Assembly (NCBI GenBank): GCA_964247055.1
Contig: OZ176051.1
Span: forward strand, 3,286,001-3,350,000
Source of the DNA: Paragordius varius
Taxonomy: Eukaryota > Nematomorpha
Reading direction: 5' to 3'
Length of the DNA: 64,000 bases
Position numbers and translations under genes: made by a program. The notes below the pieces were generated by a model. The model had not been told where the DNA came from and searched no databases. It worked only from the letters and a program-made list of their open reading frames with translations. Below are positions 37,981 to 49,772 of the stretch, piece by piece; within the stretch, counting starts at the first letter, position 1, and every line of letters starts with the position of its first letter.

Positions 37981-40973
37981 TTTAATTAATAATATCATCT
38001 ATAAACTTTTTAGGCCATGCTAATCCTCATTTCATTTTTCGATATAGCCTTATTTTTAATATTGTTTAAAATTGGATTGTGAGCGATATTCATATTTAGC
38101 CAAAAATAAAACAACAAACAATTATATATATTGTCAAAAAGGTTTAGGTTATTATAGGGTGCGGATGGGGTCAACTGTATTTATTGAATTTCCTTTTAAT
38201 ATTTTAATCCAAGAATTTCTTATATTCATATATGAAAAAGTGATAATTAAATCTAAATATCATGAAAATATTAAACAATGAAAGTAAGATATTTTTTCCA
38301 TTTTACATCTTTAAAAATATTTTTCCTTATTACATTCAATGTGCCAAAGAATGTATCTTTAAATTTAAAGCGTAGTTTTTGTCTCTTTGATCCATAACGC
38401 TTTAAGTATATACCCCAAATTAGAGTGTCAATAATATTTCAATTTAATAAATCAAATGTATCGTTAATGATGTTCACTTCTTATTTACATTTGATAATAC
38501 TTATTCATATTCTTAATTTTTTGATACTTTATGACACATAAATTTTTTAGCTTAAATACCGTTATGTGAACTTATTTTAAAATAAATATATTAACACGTA
38601 GTAATATTCTAAAATCTAAAATTTAGACAGCCTTAAAAGTCCAATTATACAGCTAATTTATATCAATACACTACAACAAATTTTTCTGCCATTCAAGTTT
38701 TTTGCATTTTCTGATATTTAGTATCATTTTAACAGTAAATCTGAAATAAAAATTATAACTCGTTGGAAGAATTTTGTATAATTTGATTTTTTTGATTATG
38801 CGCCCTCTTTATCAAAATTTTACTAAAAAATGTTTTTCTTTGAAAATATACAAGTAATGCCCATTTCTAATATATCATTCGAAAGAGTATTCAAAAATCT
38901 ATAAAATGCATACTAATATGTATTACATCGACAGTTAATATTGGACACAAAGAGCGACAAACGCGCGAAGCGAGAGCATTTTTTTTAATTATTATATTTT
39001 TAAAACTAATGGATGAAAATAGCTCAAACTTTGTTAAGATGGTGAAGAATGTCTAAAAAAGATAACACAAGAAAGCTTTTTTGATTAAAACGTTTTTATT
39101 GCTTTTATGTCACTCAAAACAGCATTTTTAAGTTTTTTGTTTTTTAAATAATTACCATCTCATCAATACTAATTTATTTTCTTTACGAAGCTGATAATTT
39201 CGAAATTTTAAAGATAAAAACAAAGTTTAAGGTATTTTTGATCTTTTATAGCCATTATGTAATAAATTTACAGTTATAACTATGCATTTTAGTATCCACT
39301 AGGTAAAATATTTATGATAATAATAATTTTTATTAAAAAAGCTAACCAAAAGCTTTTTCAAACATTTTTTTTAATTAAATACTAATATAACCCTAATAGT
39401 TATATTAAAATAATTTATATGATTTTCAAATTAGTTTGCCTGTGAAAATTCTTGACTTATTTAAGGATTGAAAATTTCGACCATTTAAATCCAAATAACT
39501 TTTACATCCGATTGATTTAAATGACTTACTACCATTTAAAAGATGCAGTTTTTTGCGCTCTTTCGAATGATATAAAATACATGGCTTCATATCTAAAACT
39601 TTTAATTTTCGAAATTTCGAGTTTAATGTTAAATCGGGGCCAAAAATTATCGATAAACTCTAATATAAAAAAATTCTTGCATGCTAGACTAATTTTCTTT
39701 TCAGATATACTAATTATGTACTTTAATGAAATAATTTTAAATTTACAAGAATGGCAGTTAAAAAAAGTTAAAATTTGTTGTCTAGTGATATTATTCAAAA
39801 TTTACCTGCAAAATATGATTAAAAGCATTTATTACTTAATCTTTATGAAATGTTAATTATTTTACAAAATTCTTGGTGGGATCAAGATTTTTTCAATTTC
39901 AAACTCTCTTTGCCTTAAGATTCAAATTGGAATAAATTGACGCCACACCATATAATAGATATTAAATAAACTCTGATCAAAATTATATAAATAAGATATA
40001 ATATCTAAAATGCTCCATATCAAACTACTTAGACGCCATTTTTACAACATTTTTGCAAAATATCGTGTTTATTGTAACACTAAAATTAAATTTAATTTTT
40101 TATTAAATTACATCTAACAATATATAAACAGAAAAAATGGTTCATTTTTTATAATTTTGATATTTAGTTACACATGTCAGTCGGTTAAATTTTTACCATC
40201 AGGTTTTTTATGCATACAATATAATATAAAGTTTTTTGAAATCTTTTTTAATAGATCGGTATATCAATGTTAGTGCAAATTTGCAATGTTTTCAATTGCA
40301 TATTTTTTAAAGGCGTGTTGAATCTAAGAACTGAAATAAATACGTTATAAAGTGTGGATATATATGCTTAATAAACAATTAAAATTTTTAAATTTAATAT
40401 CCCAAACGATGTATATCAGAATTCTATATATCTCTAGGTCGTCCTTTTAAAAAGATAATGATATGTTAAGCAGAAGTTATTTCATCAATAATATGGTAGG
40501 TTATAAAATTAACTTTAATGAATATATTTTTAAAAAAGATTTAAATTAAAAATTCCTAGTGCATAAAATAATAGATCCAGTAAAATATATTACCGGCTTT
40601 GTAAGCGAAATCAGTCAAACGTACTAATAGGCTATGTTTTTTCTTGCATAACCCAGTAATGTCTGGATTGAGTACGCGTCCATTTTTATCAAGAAACTGA
40701 GAAATTATTAAAACATCCTGAAATAATTAAATAATAACTGTGTATTGCAAATTTATATTTAATGCACAAAGGGAGCATGATCTATTAATAATGTCTGACT
40801 TTAATTCATTTTCATTTGATAAAATGCCTTCAATCTAGAATTTATAATATATGCAAACAAGTATAGAGTTATTTGTCTCCGTTTTAACAACTATAAAATA
40901 AAAAACATTAGTCACTTTTTTTTAAAAAATTAGTTGCAGATGAATGAAATTTTCTGATATTTGCTACCCACAT
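37812..40973 (-). CDS. MRPS18A: Mitochondrial small-subunit ribosomal protein bS18a
   Basis: Exons (minus): 40973-40916, 40890-40859, 40834-40739, 40717-40594 and 37942-37812 (146 aa). Introns are 25, 24, 21 and 2,651 nt, all GT-AG with matching phases (1, 0, 0, 1). Residues 1-20 (MWVANIRKFHSSATNFLKK) are basic and Ser/Thr-rich with no acidic residue, as expected for a mitochondrial presequence. Then come IVKTETNNSILIEGIL (human VVETQEGKTTIIEGRI), CSLCALNINLQYT (50-62; human CPICRWNLKHKYNY), DVLIISQFLD and ITGLCKKKH (81-89; human DVLLLSQFIRP, ITGLCQEEH), and AYKAGLLKPY. The Cys-x-x-Cys pair and the later Cys are the usual zinc ligands. It is a little shorter than the human protein (196 aa). 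It starts 22 bp from the divergent DDX28 gene, and its only large intron holds a copy of the hAT-like repeat. Confidence 0.92.
38760..39790. repeat. Inverted copy of the 3.7-4.6 kb repeat
   Basis: Reverse complement of about 3,690-4,600. The block GATTATGCGCCCTCTTTA (38,798) mirrors TAAAGAGGGCGCATAATC (4,571), and TCGGGGCCAAAAATT..CGATAAACTCTAAT (39,636) mirrors the segment at 3,815-3,855. The hAT-like ends are missing. It sits in the MRPS18A intron; the two overlapping frames at 39.5-39.9 kb are not genes. Confidence 0.75.
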
Positions 40974-40995
40974 GTTCAAAATATGATACAAATCA
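40974..40995. promoter_or_regulatory. 22-bp divergent gap between MRPS18A and DDX28 start codons
   Basis: Only 22 bp, all AT-rich, separate the two ATGs. Each gene's core promoter or 5' UTR must therefore overlap the other gene's coding exon or micro-introns, unless a further 5' exon or trans-splicing is used. No TATA box or known motif can be assigned. Confidence 0.6.
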
Positions 40996-43900
40996 ATGAA
41001 TGTTATTAAGACCCCGAAAAATTTCAAAAATTTAAATGTTAAAGTCCTTAAAAATGAGACATTTACTCAAAAATTACAAAATTCCCATAATAAAGTTATA
41101 TCTTGCAAGTTAATTTTATTTATAAAGCAGAAATGCAAGATTAAATTATTATTTTAATCAAAATACGAAATATCAAACTTTACTTGCATCTCATGGTTGG
41201 AGAAACAATAAATCCAAAGGTGATAATTTTAAAATTATTCAAAATAAACAAGTTTTAAATATTATAAAACAGTTTTCTTATTTTGATCTTTCGAATATCG
41301 GCTTTAATCCGAACAAATATTGTTTTGAGGATAATGGCCATATTCTACAGGAAAAATTTGGTGAGAACATTTTAATTAAAATTGATCCTCGACTAATTAA
41401 TATTTTAAAGAAAAATGGAATTAAATCACCTACTATGTGCCAGGTCTGTCTTAATATTAATTTTAGACATTAGGAATTTCCAATATTTTAACTAAACAAA
41501 ACACCCTTCTAACCGCAGAAACAGGTTTTACTCAAAATTTACCTCAGGTTCCGGAAAGACTTTTTCATATTTACTCCCTATTTTGCACCAAAATCTGATT
41601 TATAAAAAGACATGGGAACAAGCCTGTCATCGTTATTTAAAAGAAAATCATTTAACATTGCAAAATATTTTAGATAACAATATTATAGTTCCTTATTGTT
41701 TAATATTAGTTCCCACTAAAGAACTCTGCCATCAACTCACGGTAAATTTTAAAGATAATGTATTTTTATAAAATATTGATGTGAGGCAAAGATCTGTATG
41801 ATTTAAATTGTTAAAACCGAGCTATTCCCGTAATAAATCAAAAAATTATTGCCTATTTATTAATATTATTAAATGCAATTTAAAACACGTAAGATAACTA
41901 ATTTGGTGATCTGGATACCTATACCATAATTTATCTTTAATTTTTTGTATATATATATATATATATATCAACTTTTTGTAATAGATATAACTGAATTTAA
42001 ATAATTTTTTTATTCTTAATGTGTGCTATTTTTAAGCTTGGTTTAGTGTTCAGTTTAATATTTTGGAGCCTTTAAGTTAGTTTTTTGTTTTATCATATAA
42101 ATCAACTATGTTGAGCATAGTCCCTAGGTCATAAATTTTAAGTTTCATATTTAAAAACTGAATATTTTATGCACAGAGTATTACCGCTTTAAGCCTAAAA
42201 AACATGTAATTAAAAACAAAATACTCTTTGTACTAGCTATCATTTATATATGTCAATATAATCACATTTAAATTAAAAAAGAGTATATTACATCGTGCAA
42301 ACATTCAGTGTTGTTTCTGGGTAAAATTATAAAAATTAAAAAATTGGAATCCATCTATTTTATTTTTAATTTACAAAAAAATATATTCCCTAAAATCAAT
42401 TTTTTTTCTATATATTTAGCGAACTTTAGAGCTATTTAGGCCAACGCTTCATTTAAATACGATGGAATATGTGTTTGGAAATATCAAGACTCAATATTCA
42501 CCATCAGAGTCTGTGAATGGGCCAGATGTTAAAACTCCGTTTATAGACGTGTGTGTTAGCATTCCCAATCACATTACCCAATCCTTAGTAAATGTCCAAT
42601 CTCTGAAGGCAAGAGATAATATCAATGATACAAATAGAGAATATATCAAAAGTAATTATTACACACAGTGTGATTATCAATATATTGCTAGCTAGCATAT
42701 GCAGCAAAGGTCATTATTAGTGTTTTATAATAATAATTTTGTTCGCTTTTTCTTGCTATCCAATAATAATTGTATATGTTATCTGGCTATATTTAATCAA
42801 TTAGCAATATATGTTTATTCATAATTTAACTTAAGGGCGACAAATGGATTGCTTTTTGTGTAATTTGTGGATTGATATTCTTTGTATAAAATATATGCGA
42901 TTTTTAATGATATAAAAGATGTGGATATATATCAGTCTTGGAAATAAAAGTATGCAAATTGTAAAATTGTTTTTTAAATTTTAATTAGAAACATACTAAA
43001 TCTTAAACCTATATAATATTTATTAGCCTCGAATTGTTTTGAGTCTATCTTAATGTAATTTTGCATATTTTATAACGGAAAATTAGTTCAATAAAAAGAA
43101 ATTTTAAAAATTTTAATTTCTAAAATTGAATCTGTTTCATAAGCAAAAATTAGTTTATCAAATTAAAGGGTTTATAAATGTCATATGCCATTTTTTATAT
43201 ACTATTATTAAAAATTTTATTAGTTTTTGCAATTAATTTACAAATTTTAATTAGGGAATTTTAAAATTTGTTCTAGTTAATTTCTATTTTATTGCATTAT
43301 GCGTTTTTTAGAGAAATTAACTAATTCTAAATGTTGCACTCTGTATGTTTATTACCTATACTTTCTTTTTTCGCACATATTACCTCATAAAAAAGTTTTA
43401 AAAACATCGTTACTATTTAGATTAAATACTTAAAACAACTTTACATTTGAAAATAAAAATATATTTTGTATTCATGTTGAATTGCGTAAATTAATTATAA
43501 ATAAATTAAAAGTAAATTAGTAATGTATTCATCATTGATAAATTTCAATTTTCAAGAAAGCCAAGATCTACAGTCTATCATATATTCATTCAATTTGATT
43601 TGGTATTTATTTTTTTACTTTTTTCAATGTTAGACAACACGAAAAAATTTGACATAAGCCTAACTCAACATATCGTCTTTGATGAAATGGATACCTTATT
43701 TGATGATTCTTTCCGGCCAGCCACACAAACAATATTGGACCAAACTAGTTTATTTTTATATTTATATTTTCAAAATTTCATAATATTAAATTTTTATAAT
43801 TTTAAATTAGAAACCGAAAGCCAATTGATATTAGTGGGAGCTACTAAACCCAAATATTTGAACGAAATTTTGAATTATGAACTAAAAGTAAATTTTTCGA

Positions 43901-46900
43901 CCTTGTTTTGCTATTAAATTATCGCTTGCAATTTATAATAACTATCGACTCATTACAATAATTTAATATATTTTTCATTGTGGTTTAAGATTTAATTGGT
44001 TATCTACCATTAAACATTAACAGTCAAATTTTATTCTTTGTGTGGATAATTTAAGCTATTACTTTTTTAATATTTCGTTTGTGAGGATGTTATGTTAAAA
44101 AGCGTAATTGATAAAATTAAAATATTCTTTGATCTATAATTTTTCCTCAAGAATACCGTATCTTGATATATAGTAAAAATTTGAAATTGTACAGACAAAA
44201 TATAAAACTAAATGACACATATTTTTTTTAAAATAGTAAACTCTTTTTTTCAAACCAATATCTTCCCGACATATACTATTTGAAAACAATTTTAACTTAT
44301 ATGATTGAATGTTTTACATCTTTTTTCCCAAAGTAAAATTCAAATTTATAAAATAATATAGTTGTTTTTAAAAATATATATTTGTCTTTTAATTTTTACC
44401 TTTTGCCCATATATTTTTAATTTTTACTATATAAATATCTGTATAATTCAAGAATGGGAACGATAAAGATTTTGAAACACAATCTTCCCCACATGACTCA
44501 AAAAGTATATATTGCGTCCAAACGAAAAATGTTCACAAGGTGTTACCTCATGTCGTTCAAAAGTTTATCCGATTACTTAAACATGAAAAAATGGCTTATG
44601 TTACAAAGGAATTACAAAAGGGTCTCATACCCCCAAAATCGAAAGAACAACATAAATCCATGTCTATAGGTTTAATATCTATTTTACCATTTATTTTATG
44701 ATTGTTTTTATATTTGTGGAAAAAATTTTATTTGGTGATTCTATTAATATATGATTTCTTTAAGTCTTGTTAAAAAATATTGATTAAATTATTTTCGTGT
44801 TAGCCGACAAGCAAAGCCAAAATAAAATTGAATATCCCAAACTACCCATTACCCTGGTATTTTGTCAATCCTATGAAATCTGTGAAAAGGTTAAAGCTAG
44901 TTTATTAAATAATCACATAATGTTTCAATATTATTATAAAAAAATTGGTATTAAAATTAATATAAATAATAAATTGTAAGAACAAAGTTTTAATAAATCC
45001 TCTCATAATTTGGAATCGATTGTTTAAGGCATATACGATTCTATTGTGGTTTGATCTAATTTAATTCAGATTTTTTTATACTTTTATTGTTTTTTTACCT
45101 AATTTTGAATCATTAACAATGTAAGTTTGGTTTTTTATATGTGGGAATAAAATTTGCCTATAATAAATTAAGATTGCCATGATATTTTCATACACCATGC
45201 TTAAATTTATTTATTTCATTTTTTACAGAATTGTTAATTATAACCGTTCTAAGGTTTTAATACCGGTTGTTTATAATAAAAACTTAGCCATGTTTTTTTA
45301 ACGGAATCTTTTACGATTAGATTTTAATGAATGTCATGTCTACCAATCATATTTAAGAAAACGATTATATTTCAACTGTTTTTATAGATCTACCAATCTT
45401 TGAAAAATGACTTGAAGGGTTGGACTTATTTTGATAATGAAAAACAAAGTTTTACGGATATTGCAGATTGCATTGCTTGCTTTCACGGTAAATTGGATTC
45501 TCATGAAAGGCAAATCATTTATCAGCGCTTTTTCCGATTTTTTCCTCATGGTATGTAAAAAATTAAAGCTGCTGAATAAGAAATATCAATGCTCTTTATG
45601 AAATAATATTTTCCCGCAAAAGTTTTTAAAAAAATTTTTTTTCAAAAATATTTATTACGGCAGATTTTTTTTATTTTTGAGGTTTGTAATTTATCCATTT
45701 TTAAAATTAAGATTAAACATACTTATAAAAATATGTCACCCTTGAAAATAGAATGCGGAAATATCTGCGAAAATAGCATTTAAAAGGTTTTTAAAAATAT
45801 ATTGTGCTATATTTAATATTTTAATCCGTTTATTTTTAATATAAAAAATTATAATGCCTGCTGTTTTTTATAAAAATCATTATGGATTTTTTTCTTTCCT
45901 GTAAAAATATTTTATTTTGGAGTTATTGAAGTTTTAAATCAAAATTGAAACTAAAATTTCGCACTCATTAATATAAATACTAAATTGAGTAGACAAATTA
46001 TGTTAAAAATTATAATTAAAATTTCAGATGAAACAGTTATGATAGGGCACATATAGTATTTATTTATGCGGATAAAATTAAAATTGCGTTATTCAAAAAA
46101 ATTCGTATGCTTTTTGTAAGTTTCAGCATATTAGTCATTTCGTAATATTGTGTGTTTTCGGTAATTTATTAATTTCTCACTTAGATGTAACTAACATTTA
46201 TAGAAATGCAATTAAAATGTAAATATTATATATTTTATAATTTATTAAAATATTTTAAACTTTTTGGAGATAAAGATGGTATCGCCAATAAAAACCATTC
46301 TCCAATCAATATTTTAATCTCAACGGATTTGATGTCACGTGGTCTAGATACAATTCATGTGGATAGAGTCATAAATTACGATTTCCCAAAATATCTTTCG
46401 GATTACATCCATAGGGTTGGTAGAGTTGGACGATGTAAAAGTCCCACTCAATTGGATGATGCAGGTTAAAAATTATTTTATTAAAAAAAATAATCTCATC
46501 TCTTTTTATAAAAATGGTATACTGAAACCCGATTTGAGATTTTTGGATTTCGGGTTATGTTTATGAAAACATTGCGATTGCAAACGAAGGCAAATTAAGT
46601 TATTAATCCAAATCAGACCATATTTAACAATTATATTAGACCTTAGTATTTATTTGTGAATAAGACTTTTCATTGGATTGTAAAATTTTTACCCATAAAT
46701 CTTATTTGATAAATGATATTATAAATCATTTAGATACTATTTCCCGAAATGCCCCTAAAGATGCAAATAACATTGTGATAAACTTAATCAGTACAAAACA
46801 TGAAGCAGAACTCGTACAGCAAATTGAAGTATGCCCTACTAATTTACCTTTTAAATACAATTGACAATAACAAAATATGTTTTGCATATCAAAAACCATT

Positions 46901-47317
46901 AATTTTTAGCATCCAACAAATTTTTGGGGTAAAGTTTCGTTAAGATCATTATATGAAAAATATCTTAATATTTTAAATTATTTTATTTTTGCCTTACTTC
47001 AAAATAACTAGGAAAGATCATATTATATATTTTCAATTGATTTGCCTTAATTTATTAAATAAACATACTCAATAAAAAACTAAATTTAACTGACTGCTTC
47101 AAAATATTTTTTTGATAGATCTTCAATTTTTTCAGATTCCAAGAAATTACATATTACACATTTTTATTCGAAATATTATATACAAACATTAAATACATTT
47201 AAGGAATCGATAAGAAAAAATTTGGCCCTTGACAATGTAAATGCCAACATCAAACGACGCATTGGAAAGTTGATGGCGGAATCAGGAAAAGTCATAAATA
47301 AAACATTTAATAAATAA
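40996..47317 (+). CDS. DDX28: DDX28-type mitochondrial DEAD-box RNA helicase
   Basis: Fifteen exons: 40996-41108, 41131-41443, 41467-41524, 41548-41741, 42420-42651, 43634-43747, 43811-43887, 44453-44669, 44804-44975, 45229-45253, 45388-45550, 46270-46464, 46734-46828, 46910-46928 and 47136-47317 (722 aa). The first three introns are 22, 23 and 23 nt; the others are 63-982 nt. Phases match throughout. LLASHGW, early on, is the DDX28 ASQGW signature. Motif I is AETGSGKT (159-166), Ia PTKELC, II DEMD (320-323), III LVGAT and IV LVFCQ. Family block [15 protein letters not shown] matches human LHCIMPHVKQTFLRL. Motif V is [10 protein letters not shown] (577-586) and [10 protein letters not shown] (607-614). 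The usual ATPG (Ib) is SIPN here. DDX28 assembles the mitochondrial large ribosomal subunit. It is longer than human (540 aa), with extra sequence before motif V and at the C-terminus. Least certain are exons 10 and 14. Confidence 0.9.
45229..45253 (+). other. Putative 25-nt micro-exon of DDX28
   Basis: The acceptor follows TTATTTCATTTTTTACAG, and the donor is AAG/GTTTTA (weak). It joins a phase-2 donor at 44,976 to a phase-0 acceptor at 45,387, which would otherwise be out of register. It adds VNYNRSK in a poorly conserved region, so support comes from phase and splice sites only. Confidence 0.55.
46910..46928 (+). other. Putative 19-nt micro-exon of DDX28
   Basis: Bounded by TTAATTTTTAG and GTAAAG. 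It converts the phase-0 donor at 46,829 to the phase-1 acceptor before 47,136 and adds HPTNFW before DSKKLH. Without it the protein would read on from exon 13 to a TGA at 46,861-46,863, a possible shorter isoform. Confidence 0.55.
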
Positions 47318-47430
47318 AAATTTATTTTATTAAATAATAAAGGTAAACCATGTATTTGCCATAAAATATAATATTTAATTAATATAAAAAACATTTACTA
47401 TCATCAATATAAAATATATTTTAATAATAT

Positions 47431-49497
47431 TCATTTGGAACAATAACAATTTTGACACAAGTAATATGTTCCATTCAATTTGTTGTGAATAGTCTTAATA
47501 AATTCCATATCGCTAAGTTCGTCATCGGCTTCTAAATAAAATGCATATTCAATTAATATGATATATATTTTTTATAAATAACATTAAAAATTGTTTTTTA
47601 TTTATTTTTAAAGTACTCTTTTGAAGATATTTTATTTCTGTTTAATGTTGTAAAAAATTATATTTAACATGGTGTAAATAAATTGCCTTTTAATTTAGTT
47701 AAACGAATACATTTTGGGGTACTTTTGTACTCCAGAGCTTAAACTTGTAAAACTACTTTTTGAAAAGTTGTTTTGGTCAAATCAATCAAACATTTTCTGC
47801 TGTGTTAGAAAAAAAATTAAAATTCTATACAGTTCTCTAACTAGCATTCAGATTTGGGATAGTTCCAAAATTGAAACAGATAATGATAAAATTAAATATT
47901 AAAGATATGCTGCTAAAATATAATTTAAAAACTTTAACTTAATTATTTACACATTAGTATAAAATACTATTAAGGCTATTAAAAAAAACGAAAGAAAATA
48001 TGGTGGCAAGAACGTTTGAGATAAGGATTTTAAGTTTTACATTTATGAAAACATGCGCCTAAAAGACTAAAGAATGGGCATTTTCAAATTGGGCCCATTT
48101 TACATATTGTACTCCATTTTAAAATTGTTCTGAATTAAAAAATACCTTAATAGATAATGAAATACTTAACATTTTTTGTTCCTTTATCTTAACTATTTTA
48201 ATTATATTAAAAATATACTAAACCATGCAATATTTTATGATCATATAAAATATAAAAAAATATGTTTTCAGGAAAGAGTTTAAAAAATTTTAAGGCATTT
48301 GTTAATAATAATACAAAACCACTTATTCGCAAAACTGAATTGAAACATTCAGTTGTTATAAAGTGTTTTCATGATTAATATTTTAGAATTTAAATAATAA
48401 AAGATATAGAAATAGTAGTTGTACTAGTAAAATACATAATTCAAATTTTTTACCGCTTTACCGGTTTCGGTAAAATTAAAAAAAGGTTTTTCATGTTTTC
48501 GTTATGGTCCTAAAAAAATAATTAGTTTACAGTTTCGTTATTTTTGTGTTAAATGGTTTTGATTTCAACCCATTTTACTTTAAGCAAACTTTATTATTTT
48601 AATAGAATTCAGTAAATAGCCAAATACAGAGCAAAATGGTACTTTCTAAAAATCTATAAAAACACACTTCTATATACCAAAAAAATAAACAAGCTTTCAT
48701 TTTGTAAAAAATATTAAAACAACTTTAAAAATCAAATTTGAAACCCCAATTCGGATTTCAAAACGAGTAGAAACCGTGAATTTTTACAAAACGGTTACCG
48801 GTTTCAAACCCTTAAATATGAAATATTAATTGAGTTATTTTTGAAAATTATAAGTAAGATTTGTAAAAACAATAATAAAAAAATAAATTATTAAAAATAT
48901 GCAATATAAACCTTCGTGCGCTGATCGCGACGTATCATCTTCCAACGAATTATAGGCATCAATATCCATAATATATCTAAAATTATTGACACTAAACTTA
49001 TTTATCGAAAATTTATAAGGAGGGTCTGCTGTTAATTTCGTGGATAATTTATTAGTCCGCCAAGTGTTAATATGCCTATGTTTTTTATTTTTTAGTGCAA
49101 ACACCAATTGTTTACACTTTGTGCAACGATAGCGCAAACTTCGGTCATCAGAAATAGTTGAACTAGATGAGATTTGTTGAGAATTAGAAAATTGTAAAGT
49201 AGAAAATTTTTTCCGTAAATTGTAGCTTGCATCATCTGTATCGGAATAGAGGGTTTCATCATCATCGCCTTTATCACTGCAGGAAAAGTAATTAACTTTT
49301 TGTGCGGATGCCGATCTTTCATTCCAATTATTGCCATTGAGTTTCCGCTTACGGTTCTTTTCTTTTTTATGATTACTATTGGAAAATTTGCAGACATTAT
49401 ACATATGTGAGAGGGTATGATAGAAAATAAGGTATGATAAATAAAAATCAATAATTTTCTCATCAAAAACAATAAATTTAAAATCTATATTCAGCAT
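47431..49497 (-). CDS. Unrecognised Cys/His protein (two exons)
   Basis: Exon 1 is 49497-48912 and exon 2 is 47531-47431. The 1,380-nt intron (GT-AG) is phase 1 on both sides, and the joined protein is 228 aa. The start is the first ATG of the open frame and may be too far 5': residues 1-32 are hydrophobic/aromatic and could be non-coding, with Met32 as an alternative. Residues 43-55 are strongly basic (KKEKNRKRK) and could be a nuclear signal. Residues 70-120 are acidic and Ser-rich. A Cys-x-x-Cys...His-x-His cluster lies at 125-142 (CTKCKQLVFALKNKKHRH), and the C-terminus is LCQNCYCSK. Together these could form a metal site across both exons. I do not recognise the family. It converges on DDX28 with 113 bp between stop codons. 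A second frame at 49,092-49,472 is a shadow. Confidence 0.62.
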
Positions 49498-49772
49498 TTT
49501 TATTATATTTTAAGCATATGTTAAAAAAGATTGTTACTTCTTTTTATTTGATATCCTAAAGACAATAAGAAACTATTGTCCTGGGAACTTAAAAATTTTT
49601 ATTCGCAGTGCCTTTTATTTTTGACTCCGAGTTTTAAATAAATTTAGATTTAAAATTTTCATATATGGCATAATTAGCCTAATAAGCAATTAATTTTGGT
49701 TTAAGTTAGATGATTTTTTCCTCAAAATAACATTAGATTATACACTGCGTCCGAAATCTTAAGGTATATAAT
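49498..49772. other. Spacer between the Cys/His gene and the first family-C element
   Basis: AT-rich, with no recognised feature except ATAAT at 49,768-49,772, the left copy of a 5-bp target duplication. Confidence 0.5.

Noticed and set aside
38072-38281. A 69-aa plus-strand frame
   Set aside because: It lies antisense in the MRPS18A intron, has AT-driven composition and no family match.
39521-39856. Two opposite-strand frames of 111 and 89 aa
   Set aside because: Both lie in a repeat that recurs in inverted form at 3.7-3.96 kb.
42462-42695. A separate 77-aa gene
   Set aside because: It is exon 5 of DDX28: the phase-0 acceptor at 42,419 and phase-1 donor at 42,652 fit, and the segment aligns to the region around motif Ib.
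44454-44580. A second frame reading [10 protein letters not shown] that also resembles DDX28
   Set aside because: The overlapping frame ([15 protein letters not shown]) aligns without gaps, joins in phase to both neighbours and is longer; the first is a coincidence.
49092-49472. A 126-aa minus-strand frame
   Set aside because: It overlaps the Cys/His gene in another frame and has no phase-compatible partner exon.
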